A stretch of 13,134 bases of DNA, from contig JAFTRB010000131.1 in the NCBI GenBank assembly GCA_017462445.1, positions 1 to 13,134 of the forward strand, given 5' to 3'. Of the stretch, positions 7,287 through 13,051 are shown in pieces. Source of the DNA: Clostridia bacterium (lineage in GTDB: Bacteria > Bacillota_A > Clostridia > Oscillospirales > CAG-272). Under the pieces are notes generated by a model. That model saw nothing but the letters and a program-made list of their open reading frames with translations. It was not told the origin of the DNA and did no database searches. Made by a program: the position numbers and the translations under genes. Numbering within the stretch: the stretch's first letter is position 1; the number at the start of each line of letters is the position of its first letter.

Positions 7287-8324
7287 TCATAAAAGTTTAA
7301 AGGAAAGCGGAAGCGCGCCTGAATAAACGCAGGACATATCAAAGCTGTATGACCCGCAATTGCCAATCAGGAGCAGATCTCCTTCAGCAATATCATCCGG
7401 AAGCTCGCAAAGCCCAAAGGAGTCGCAGGAGTCGGAGGTATATCCGCTTACAAGATATGTGGTATCCGACTCGCCCCTGGCAAGGATAGGATAGCGCTTG
7501 TCCTCAATAAATCTGTCCATCAGCCCAGAATATACGCTGGCATCCAGGCGAATTCTTGACACGGCACCGCTCTTATCAACCGAAACAGCCCTTGTAAGCA
7601 TTGCGCAGGCATCGGTGAGAATTCCCCTGCCCGGCTCGAAGATAAGCTCTATCCCCTCTTGCCGGAGCCTTTTGAAATACTCGGTGCAGAAGCTGCGCGA
7701 GGTAAAGCCGCCGCCAACATTTATCCTTTTTATATCGCCAAGCGAGAAGGCATACTCGCACATTAGCCTTACGTTTTCCTCGTTGAAAAGCTCCTCGCCG
7801 ATGTAGAAGGAAGCGCCATAGAGATTACCGCTATCCGAAAGGCGGCTGTAAAGCTCCTTTGCCGCAGAGACTCCTGCCCCATACTTACGAGGCTTGCAGT
7901 CAAGCACAGATGCGGAAAGCTTAAGGAATATTCTCGCATCAGGCACTCTTTCAAGGATAAATTCAGCCATTGCGAGCCTGTCCACAGCAAACTCCCGCGC
8001 CCCAAGGCGTATTGCCTCCGCAAGCTCCCCACGGGTGAACAGGCAGTTGTCCAAAAGCAGACTTTCCATATCTGCGCCGGCATCCAGGGCTATTTGCAGA
8101 TAGCGGAGCGAGTTTATATTAAAATGTAAACCCTGCTTTACCATAAGCTCGAGCAGCGGCCCATAGGCACAGGCCTTCACAGGATAGTATATTTCTCCTA
8201 TGCTTTTTATGTCACTTATTACCTGACATACCCTCTCTGAATCTATAAGCATACAGGGCGTGTCAAATTTTTCATCAACTATTCCATCAATTCTATCAAA
8301 AATGCTCTTCACTTGCTTCTCCAT
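7287..8324 (-). CDS. Fold-type III PLP-dependent decarboxylase-like protein (ornithine/DAP decarboxylase family)
   Basis: This 345-residue protein follows the order of eukaryotic-type ornithine/diaminopimelate decarboxylases: Schiff-base lysine K50 in YYPVK, KYG (147-149), the phosphate-binding G-G-G-F (204-207), E-P-G-R (230-233), the second-subunit catalytic C300-D301 in SDSCD, and Y326 in GSYSF. The motif usually written S-F-H-V-G, whose His stacks on the PLP ring, reads S-F-Y-I-G (172-176), a notable change. At 345 residues it is shorter than typical members (about 380-430). The substrate cannot be assigned. The ATG at 8324 has no recognisable ribosome binding site (TTCCTTCCTA precedes it). 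GTG at 8312 has GGAG with a 6-nt spacer and may be the true start, costing four residues. The gene lies immediately downstream of a palindromic repeat block and is followed 19 bp later by the DUF5107 gene, so the two probably act together. Confidence 0.85.
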   Translation of the reverse strand: MEKQVKSIFDRIDGIVDEKFDTPCMLIDSERVCQVISDIKSIGEIYYPVKACAYGPLLELMVKQGLHFNINSLRYLQIALDAGADMESLLLDNCLFTRGELAEAIRLGAREFAVDRLAMAEFILERVPDARIFLKLSASVLDCKPRKYGAGVSAAKELYSRLSDSGNLYGASFYIGEELFNEENVRLMCEYAFSLGDIKRINVGGGFTSRSFCTEYFKRLRQEGIELIFEPGRGILTDACAMLTRAVSVDKSGAVSRIRLDASVYSGLMDRFIEDKRYPILARGESDTTYLVSGYTSDSCDSFGLCELPDDIAEGDLLLIGNCGSYSFDMSCVYSGALPLSFKLL

Positions 8325-8354
8325 TAGGAAGGAATAAAATTCTGATTAGCGATT

Positions 8355-8366
8355 AAAAAGAGGAAC
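8355..8366 (+). repeat. Left 12-bp terminal inverted repeat
   Basis: AAAAAGAGGAAC is the exact reverse complement of 8726-8737. The flanking bases (T8354 against T8738; A8367 against C8725) do not continue the pairing. On the minus strand this end reads GTTCCTCTTTTT, so if paired it would also resemble a terminator reading toward the decarboxylase gene. Confidence 0.7.
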
Positions 8367-8413
8367 ACGATATTGGGTGTATCCTTAGCGAAGAATTTAA
8401 AAACAACTATAAG

Positions 8414-8443
8414 TGCGAGCATCGCATTTGACTGGTCAAATGC
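8414..8443. repeat. Two adjoining short palindromes
   Basis: TGCGA (8414-8418) pairs with TCGCA (8422-8426) around GCA. Overlapping it, GCATTTGAC (8424-8432) pairs with GTCAAATGC (8435-8443) around TG. The second, nearly perfect 20-bp symmetry could be a protein-binding site or another hairpin of the element. A third, GGGC-TAA-GCCC, follows at 8449-8459. Confidence 0.6.
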
Positions 8444-8523
8444 TTTATGGGCTAAGCCCAAGCCCCTATTACAAACAGAGAGAACAAAAGGGTTTAATCC
8501 GTAATGTCCTATCCTTTTCTGTT

Positions 8524-8688
8524 AGTGAAGTTTTTGCTATCGCAAAAGTGAAGTTGCTACGCAGTGAAGTTTGTGCTACGCACAAGTGAAGTTAAGTTTG
8601 CCCTCACTTCGCCTCAGGCGAAACTTCACTCACGAAGTGAACTTCACTATCGAAGATAACTTCACTTGCCCAAAGGGCAAACTTAGTT
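8524..8688. repeat. Inverted array of 9-mers separated by mini-hairpins
   Basis: Four direct copies of AGTGAAGTT (8524, 8547, 8563, 8585) are followed by three copies of its complement AACTTCACT (8622, 8640, 8658) and a decayed fourth, AACTTAGTT (8680-8688). Each gap between copies is a small palindrome: TTTGC-tatc-GCAAA, GC-tac-GC, TGTGC-tac-GCACA, TTCGCC-tca-GGCGAA (in the centre), CAC-gaa-GTG, ATC-gaa-GAT and TGCCC-aaa-GGGCA. The two arms can nest into one long stem with side hairpins. In addition TAAGTTTGCCC (8593-8603) pairs with GGGCAAACTTA (8675-8685), offering an alternative fold. It is not a CRISPR array: the unit is 9 bp and the spacers are structured. Confidence 0.85.
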
Positions 8689-8719
8689 AGCGTGAATGCT
8701 CCGTTAAGAGCATCACGCT
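8689..8719. repeat. Long hairpin at the right side of the repeat block
   Basis: AGCGTGAATGCTC (8689-8701) pairs with GAGCATCACGCT (8708-8719) with a single bulged A and the loop CGTTAA. It lies 23 nt downstream, in minus-strand reading, of the metallophosphoesterase stop codon. It may protect or end that mRNA, although no T-tract directly follows on the minus strand. Confidence 0.65.
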
Positions 8720-8725
8720 ATTGCC

Positions 8726-8737
8726 GTTCCTCTTTTT
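8726..8737 (-). repeat. Right 12-bp terminal inverted repeat
   Basis: GTTCCTCTTTTT is the exact reverse complement of 8355-8366. It begins only 5 nt beyond the metallophosphoesterase stop codon, so if the element inserted here it did so right at the gene end. Confidence 0.7.
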
Positions 8738-8742
8738 TGATA

Positions 8743-9903
8743 TTACTGCTCGGTCTCCTTGCCCTCAAGCGAGGCAAGCGCTACGCGGAAGGCGCGGGCG
8801 GCGATGAGTCGGTCCTCCTCATTCTCCGAGGTAAGCATTGCGTGCAGTCTGCGATATACCTCGCCCGCAACCGACATATCACGCATATAATGCTCGGTTC
8901 CGTAAAGCGGCATGGTCTTGTCCACCATATCAAAATAGTAAAGGCCGAAGGCATCGCATTCAAGATGAGCAGGTACGATAAAATCAGGGGCAACATCACC
9001 CACCAGCTCTACCCGAAGAGCGGTCTCTATACCATATTTTCTGCTGCTTATCAGTCGGCTTATGCGATTGATGATCTCATTGTTGGCATTTACGCCTGTT
9101 ATATCAATCTGTTCGGTGATAAAGCGAATATGACCGAAGGCAAAGTGCTTGTACTCCACCGCAAACTGGTCGCTGTCCTCCTCGCCGGGAGTAATTGTAA
9201 CCATCCAGACTCCGCCAACATCGGGCTTATCAAAGCCGGTGCATTCGAGCGAGCCGCAGTAGCTGTATGTATATCCTGCGCGCTTGGCAATCTCGGTCTT
9301 GGCGTGGCGAGAGCCGAGAGCATAGTAATCTGCGCCAAACTTCTTAAGGTCGGAGGTGGATATCGGGCAGATCGGCGAGTCTATCTCTCCGTCAAGCTCG
9401 GCATAGCCCAGCACGATGTTTATCTTCGAGCTGTCATCAATATGCTTGTCATAGAGGGGGCTGACCTCGATTCTGTCCTTCACAAATGCCCAGCCGTAAA
9501 CCGTGAGCCTGTCCTCGTCAAAGTCGAAGCGGGAGAGGCTGTCGCTGGAGAACACATAGCAGTTGTCGGGCAATCTTCCGGAGAGATATACCGGGTTGGA
9601 GGAATAGGCATCGTGGAGTCCCGGAGCAATTATAAACCTGGTGTCAGGACAATTGCGGAACTCGCGAATAAGTATCTCGGTCGTTGTGTTTGTAACAAAG
9701 GCAGTCTCGAAAAGATCGCCGCTTATAAGCACATAGTCTATCGCCCTCTCGCGGATAAACTCCATCAGGCGCATAAAGGCAGCGCGAAGCTCACGGCGGC
9801 GCTCCTCGCTCTTCTCGCCGGAAAGTCCAACAAAGGGATTATCCAGATGTATGTCACTGCAGTGCAGGAATTTCAGTCTCTTCTTTTCTACGCTATCACT
9901 CAT
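8743..9903 (-). CDS. Metallophosphoesterase of the SbcD/Mre11/YhaO type with degenerate active site
   Basis: This 386-residue protein follows the layout of YhaO/SbcD DNA-repair nucleases: FLHCSDIHLD (12-21) supplies D17 and H19, a RRRELRAAF helix follows, and ISGDLF supplies D63. The usual G-N-H-D is G-L-H-D (95-98), the usual H-G-E is G-Y-A-E (166-169), and the usual G-H-x-H is G-S-R-H (197-200). Thus the Asn and two of the metal-binding His residues are replaced. Family knowledge says these residues hold the two-metal centre, so nuclease activity is doubtful; a structural or altered-metal role is possible. The C-terminal third (about 260-386) is not recognisable. The start at 9903 is chosen because GGGAGAG lies just upstream with good spacing and the conserved domain begins soon after; an ATG at 9960 would add 19 residues. 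No partner ATPase gene lies nearby. Confidence 0.8.
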   Translation of the reverse strand: MSDSVEKKRLKFLHCSDIHLDNPFVGLSGEKSEERRRELRAAFMRLMEFIRERAIDYVLISGDLFETAFVTNTTTEILIREFRNCPDTRFIIAPGLHDAYSSNPVYLSGRLPDNCYVFSSDSLSRFDFDEDRLTVYGWAFVKDRIEVSPLYDKHIDDSSKINIVLGYAELDGEIDSPICPISTSDLKKFGADYYALGSRHAKTEIAKRAGYTYSYCGSLECTGFDKPDVGGVWMVTITPGEEDSDQFAVEYKHFAFGHIRFITEQIDITGVNANNEIINRISRLISSRKYGIETALRVELVGDVAPDFIVPAHLECDAFGLYYFDMVDKTMPLYGTEHYMRDMSVAGEVYRRLHAMLTSENEEDRLIAARAFRVALASLEGKETEQ

Positions 9904-9978
9904 AATATTCTCTCCCTTTTCAAATTCGGTTATCCTTAAGGCGTCCACCGTAGCAGACATTATATTTATTCATCTTAT

Positions 9979-10007
9979 AGTATAACATCCTTTATTATAT
10001 TTTGCAA
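9979..10007 (-). promoter_or_regulatory. Promoter of the metallophosphoesterase gene
   Basis: On the minus strand TTGCAA (10002-10007) and TATACT (9979-9984) are separated by exactly 17 bp. The transcript would start near 9972, giving a leader of about 70 nt to the chosen ATG at 9903. A start at 9960 would have only about 12 nt and no ribosome binding site, which supports the shorter protein. Confidence 0.7.
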
Positions 10008-10036
10008 CATTTTTCTGAATATTTTTTGAAAATCCC

Positions 10037-10065
10037 TTGAAAGAACGGGCTGAATGTGATAAAAT
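10037..10065 (+). promoter_or_regulatory. Promoter of the methyltransferase gene
   Basis: TTGAAA (10037-10042) and TAAAAT (10060-10065) are 17 bp apart. The transcript would start near 10072, about 42 nt before the ATG at 10114. A second TTGAAA at 10026-10031 is too far from the -10 to serve. The -35 boxes of this promoter and of the minus-strand promoter are 29 bp apart, so the two could influence one another. Confidence 0.75.
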
Positions 10066-10113
10066 GAATGCAAGATAAATTCAGGCAGAAATAAGAACGC
10101 AAAGGAGTACACA

Positions 10114-11634
10114 ATGCTTAACCTTGCAGTCAGAAATACAGCAAAGCTTATCAGAATGAAATCCAAAAGCGAAAATATCAGGCTTGGCAGGTTCTTCACC
10201 AAGAAAGAAACAGCCAGGCTTATGGCGACAATGCTCTCGCTTGACACCGAGAGGGCGGCATTTACAGTGCTTGACCCGGGAGCCGGAACAGGAATTCTGA
10301 GCGCCGCGGTGGTGGAGGAGATATGCAAAAGGTGCAAGAATTGCCGCGCCATCTTCCTCACCTGCTACGAGAGCAATCCCGACTTTGTCCCGATGCTGGA
10401 GGACAACCTTGAAAGGGTAAGAAGGAAGGCTCGCCACGACTACGATGTCAAGCTCTATGTCACGGTGTACGAGGAGAACTATATCACCGAGTCCAAGGGA
10501 CACTATACCGTCACCATGACCGACATAGTGGAGGACAGGTTTGATATAATCATCTGCAATCCGCCGACAGACCTGATCGAAAAGACCTCCTCGGAGGCGT
10601 CCAGGGCAGGCGGTGTCACCCAGGTAAAGATAAATGCGGCGTACCTCTTTGCGAAGATGGCGGCAAAGCATCTCGAGGAGGGCGGAAGGCTTGTTATTAT
10701 GCTCCCCACCTCGGTTGCCAGCGCCTCCAGCTTAACCTCCTACCGCAAGGAGATGGCAGAAACGCTCTCGCTTGAAAAGATCCACCTCTTCATCGGCAAG
10801 CAGAAGAATGCCAAGCGGGCAATCCCCTTGAAGAAGTCTATCATACTCTCTTACAGAAAGGCAGAGAAGCCCTCCACCGTAATGATAACCACCTCCACCG
10901 ACTGGGGAAAGCCCGAGAACACTGTGCTTCTTGAGCCTCAGCCCTATTCATTCGTGGTGGACAAAAACGACGGCAGCCTGACGCTTCCCAAGAGTCTGGA
11001 GGATACGAATATTGTAAAATACTTCCTCGCCTTCCCCGAGACGCTGGACTCGCTTGGACTTAAGATATCCACAGGTCTTGTGCTTGACTCTCGCTGCGAG
11101 GGGCTTATCTTCACCGAGCCTATCAAGGGCTGTGTTCCCCTCATCCGCCCCAGCGCAATTCACGGCGGCAAGGTACACTTCCCTATGCCCATCAAGCATC
11201 AGTACATAGCCGCCACCGACCATAGACTTATACAAAAGAACAAAAATATGGTCTTTATCAAGCGCGTTCCCGCCAAGAGCGATGAGCGCTTCCTCACCTG
11301 CGCTATCCATATGGCAGGCGCGATGCCTCAATATACGCATATAAGCACCCATAACAAGATAAACTACATAGACACCAAGGACAAGTCGGGGGAAATGTGC
11401 GCCCGTCTTGTCTGGGGACTTTTTGCCCTGCTCAACTCCACGATATATGACAGGTATCTGTCTATCGTCTCGAAGTCCAAGCAGGTAAATGCCAAGGAGC
11501 TTCGCTATCTCCCTCTCCCTCCAAGAAACATCATCGAGAATATCGGTATGCGCCTGCTTCAGGCGAGAGAAACTACTGTTGCCGCCTGTGACCAGATAGT
11601 TAACCCCACCCTCCACATCAAAACCAGGAGCTAG
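10114..11634 (+). CDS. Eco57I-like N6-adenine DNA methyltransferase, apparently solitary
   Basis: This 506-residue protein is a gamma-type adenine DNA methyltransferase. An N-terminal GRFFTKKETARLM (25-37) precedes AdoMet motif I D-P-G-A-G-T-G (54-60), an acidic E86 in CYESNP, motif IV N-P-P-T (149-152), and the AAYLFAKMA...GGRLVIMLPTS block (175-200) with the following Y-R-K helix. The second half (about 280-490) carries a target-recognition-like region with HISTHNKINYID and a terminal LLNSTIYDRYL...LPLPP segment typical of Eco57I/BsuBI-PstI-type enzymes. Length is close to those modification enzymes (about 500). The normal catalytic motif is N-P-P-Y/F; Thr in the last position is unusual. 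The ribosome binding site AAGGAG is 6 nt before the ATG. No endonuclease gene is next to it: an AraC gene follows after 3 bp. It may be a regulatory or orphan methylase, or the remnant of a restriction system. Confidence 0.85.
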   Translation: MLNLAVRNTAKLIRMKSKSENIRLGRFFTKKETARLMATMLSLDTERAAFTVLDPGAGTGILSAAVVEEICKRCKNCRAIFLTCYESNPDFVPMLEDNLERVRRKARHDYDVKLYVTVYEENYITESKGHYTVTMTDIVEDRFDIIICNPPTDLIEKTSSEASRAGGVTQVKINAAYLFAKMAAKHLEEGGRLVIMLPTSVASASSLTSYRKEMAETLSLEKIHLFIGKQKNAKRAIPLKKSIILSYRKAEKPSTVMITTSTDWGKPENTVLLEPQPYSFVVDKNDGSLTLPKSLEDTNIVKYFLAFPETLDSLGLKISTGLVLDSRCEGLIFTEPIKGCVPLIRPSAIHGGKVHFPMPIKHQYIAATDHRLIQKNKNMVFIKRVPAKSDERFLTCAIHMAGAMPQYTHISTHNKINYIDTKDKSGEMCARLVWGLFALLNSTIYDRYLSIVSKSKQVNAKELRYLPLPPRNIIENIGMRLLQARETTVAACDQIVNPTLHIKTRS

Positions 11635-11637
11635 TAA

Positions 11638-12486
11638 ATGAAGACCTTTACCTCCGAGGCGCTCCTAGAGGATGGGCTCAGTATTTATGTATTCCATTCA
11701 CAGGACGAGCTTCCCTTCTCTACCCACGATCACGATTTTATCGAGATCGTCTATGCCCTGGGAGGCGGAGCAACCCAGATCGTAAATCAAACCGAGAGCG
11801 AGATGCGCCACGGCGACCTTATTCTTATAAACAAGGGCAGCACCCACGCCTATCTCCCCCACGGCAACTTTGACTTCATAAATGTTTGCTTTTCGCCGGA
11901 GGTCATCACCGAGCGTATCATCTCCCGCGCAAGCGCCTTCGACCTGGTATCGCTGACCGAGGCGAGCAGAATAGAGGGAGGCGAGCGAATAATATCCTTC
12001 GACAAGGGCGAAAGAGAGATAATCGAAACTCTTTTGCGCGATATGATAGTCGAATATAACTCCGACAGCGCCGAAAGGGAGGCTGTGCTTGAGAGCTATA
12101 TGACGGTTCTCATAGCGAAAATCCTGCGCAAGATTCGCAAGAAGGAGGCCTGCAACGGGGAGAGCGGCGACATCTGGGCTAAAATAACCTCATATGTCAG
12201 GGACAATCTGGACAAGCGATTGACCCTGGAGGACATAGCCAAGATGTGCTTCTACAATCCCTCCTACCTCTGTCGCGCCTTCCGCGAGAAGCACGGCTTT
12301 ACCCTGGGCTTCTTTATCGCCCGGGAGAGAGCGGCAAGGGCGGCAGGGCTGCTGCTTAACACGGATATATCGCTTGGCGAGATCTGTCAAAGGTGCGGTT
12401 ACGCCGACAAGAGCAGCCTCTATCGCGCCTTCTTCAAGTTCTACGGCGAGGCCCCCGGCAAATACCGGGAAAAGAACGCTATATAA
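11638..12486 (+). CDS. AraC-family transcriptional regulator with cupin sensor domain
   Basis: This 282-residue regulator has an N-terminal cupin-like domain (about 20-90) with STHDHDFIEIVYAL and the G-D-L-I-L-I-N-K-G-S-T-H-A-Y strand typical of sugar-sensing AraC proteins. A C-terminal double helix-turn-helix domain (about 183-280) holds LTLEDIAKMCFYNPSYLCRAFREKHG and ISLGEICQRCGYADKSSLYRAFFKFYGEAPGKYR-type sequence, which is the conserved AraC signature. It should bind DNA and respond to a small ligand, often a sugar. AGGAG (11626-11630) lies inside the end of the methyltransferase gene with a 7-nt spacer to the ATG, and only 3 bp separate the two genes, so they are translated from one mRNA. 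The target operon is not shown; the DUF5107 gene cluster on the other strand is one candidate by inference only. Confidence 0.9.
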   Translation: MKTFTSEALLEDGLSIYVFHSQDELPFSTHDHDFIEIVYALGGGATQIVNQTESEMRHGDLILINKGSTHAYLPHGNFDFINVCFSPEVITERIISRASAFDLVSLTEASRIEGGERIISFDKGEREIIETLLRDMIVEYNSDSAEREAVLESYMTVLIAKILRKIRKKEACNGESGDIWAKITSYVRDNLDKRLTLEDIAKMCFYNPSYLCRAFREKHGFTLGFFIARERAARAAGLLLNTDISLGEICQRCGYADKSSLYRAFFKFYGEAPGKYREKNAI

Positions 12487-12529
12487 GACAAATTAACATA
12501 CAATATTCAAAACAAAAAGGAGATTTATT

Positions 12530-12901
12530 ATGGAAAAAGTTTACACGCCCCTTGCCCCCGAGGCAATTGGCCCCTATTCGCAGGCTATGAAGGTCGGCAG
12601 CATCGTATACACCTCGGGACAGATTCCAATCAACCCCACGAGCGGCAATATCGAGGCTACCACCATTGAAGAGCAGACCGAGCAGGTCATCAAAAATCTT
12701 TCAGCTGTTCTCACCGAGGCCGGCTCCTCGCTTGACAGGGTTGTAAAGACCACCTGCTTCCTTGCCAACATATCCGACTTTGCCGCCTTCAACGGTGTCT
12801 ATGCAAAATACTTTACCTCCAAGCCCGCAAGAAGCTGTGTGGCTGTCAAGGATCTGCCCAAGGGCGCTCTGGTCGAGGTTGAGGTAATTGCAGAGATCTG
12901 A
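12530..12901 (+). CDS. ridA: RidA-family 2-iminobutanoate/2-iminopropanoate deaminase
   Basis: This 123-residue protein matches the RidA (YjgF/YER057c/UK114) family along its whole length. Conserved blocks include PEAIGPYSQA (10-19), VYTSGQIPI (26-34), QTEQVIKNL followed by VVKTTCFL, and the C-terminal P-A-R-S-C-V-A-V-x-x-L-P-K-G-A-L-V-E-V-E-V-I-A. This contains the Arg that grips the substrate carboxylate and the terminal Glu needed for deamination. Known role: it hydrolyses reactive enamine/imine intermediates made by PLP enzymes such as threonine dehydratase, as a cytosolic homotrimer. AAGGAGA (12517-12523) is a strong ribosome binding site. It follows the AraC gene by 43 bp; a TACAAT-like -10 at 12499-12504 lacks a good -35, so it is probably co-transcribed with or read through from upstream. 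No terminator is visible after it before the transposase region. Confidence 0.95.
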   Translation: MEKVYTPLAPEAIGPYSQAMKVGSIVYTSGQIPINPTSGNIEATTIEEQTEQVIKNLSAVLTEAGSSLDRVVKTTCFLANISDFAAFNGVYAKYFTSKPARSCVAVKDLPKGALVEVEVIAEI

Positions 12902-12908
12902 CACGGGA

Positions 12909-13034
12909 GTGAAATTGTCGCATTCCTTCAATGCCCTGATCGATCCTTACAAAATAATAATGGACGAGGCACAAATGCACAAGTCCGTTAAATACGGACA
13001 ATTGAAAAAAAGGACCTCCTATGGTAGAATATAA
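12909..13034 (+). pseudogene. Possible truncated reading frame running into the insertion element
   Basis: From GTG 12909 or TTG 12915 (the latter 5 nt after GGGAG) an open frame reads about 40 codons (TTG frame: L-S-H-S-F-N-A-L-I-D-P-Y-K-I-I-M-D-E-A-Q) and then enters sequence that belongs to the insertion element's left end, stopping near 13031. It could be the 5' remnant of a gene cut by the element, or chance. I do not recognise the peptide. Confidence 0.2.
13002..13030 (+). promoter_or_regulatory. Transposase promoter
   Basis: TTGAAA (13002-13007) and TAGAAT (13025-13030) are separated by exactly 17 bp. The predicted transcript start is near 13037, only about 22 nt before the ATG. The spacer between the boxes holds the left arm of the hairpin at 13015-13051, so the promoter's own transcript lacks that arm. 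Confidence 0.7.
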
Positions 13035-13051
13035 ACATCTACCATGGGAGG
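13015..13051 (+). promoter_or_regulatory. Hairpin that hides the transposase ribosome binding site
   Basis: CCTCCTATGGTAGA (13015-13028) pairs over 14 bp (one G-T pair) with TCTACCATGGGAGG (13038-13051) around a 9-nt loop. The right arm contains nearly all of the ribosome binding site GGGAGGA (13046-13052). Read-through mRNA from RidA or further upstream would fold and block translation of the transposase, whereas mRNA from the promoter at 13002-13030 starts in the loop and stays open. The same logic is known for IS10 and IS50. Confidence 0.7.

Larger units (their letters stand above)
8355..8737. mobile_element. MITE-like palindromic element (intergenic)
   Basis: The 418-bp gap between the metallophosphoesterase stop and the decarboxylase start holds no gene. 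It is framed by a perfect 12-bp inverted repeat, AAAAAGAGGAAC (8355-8366) and GTTCCTCTTTTT (8726-8737), and is packed with palindromes. From left to right these are small hairpins at 8414-8459, a 9-mer array at 8524-8688 and a 12-bp hairpin at 8689-8719. The non-coding content, inverted ends and absence of a transposase fit a MITE-like or REP-like element. No target-site duplication could be seen next to the ends, so the borders are provisional. An RNA with a regulatory job is the main alternative. Confidence 0.5.

Noticed and set aside
5501..7300. Two long plus-strand open frames (5501-6412 and 6428-7300) opposite the DUF5107 gene.
   Set aside because: Both are antisense shadows. The minus-strand protein has conserved DUF5107-like blocks and a clear start, and the plus-strand frames have no ribosome binding sites or family features.
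7268..7366. N-terminal extension of 33 codons on the DUF5107 gene.
   Set aside because: It overlaps the end of the decarboxylase-like gene by 80 bp and lacks a ribosome binding site. The ATG at 7267 has GAGG at proper spacing.
8521..8690. Possible CRISPR array.
   Set aside because: The repeated unit is only 9 bp, it flips orientation half way, and the spacers are 7-28 bp palindromes rather than unique sequences. No cas genes are present.
8692..9939. Plus-strand open frame of 415 codons opposite the metallophosphoesterase gene.
   Set aside because: It is the antisense shadow of a gene with recognisable motifs, promoter and ribosome binding site. Its predicted protein has no family features and it starts inside a hairpin without a ribosome binding site.
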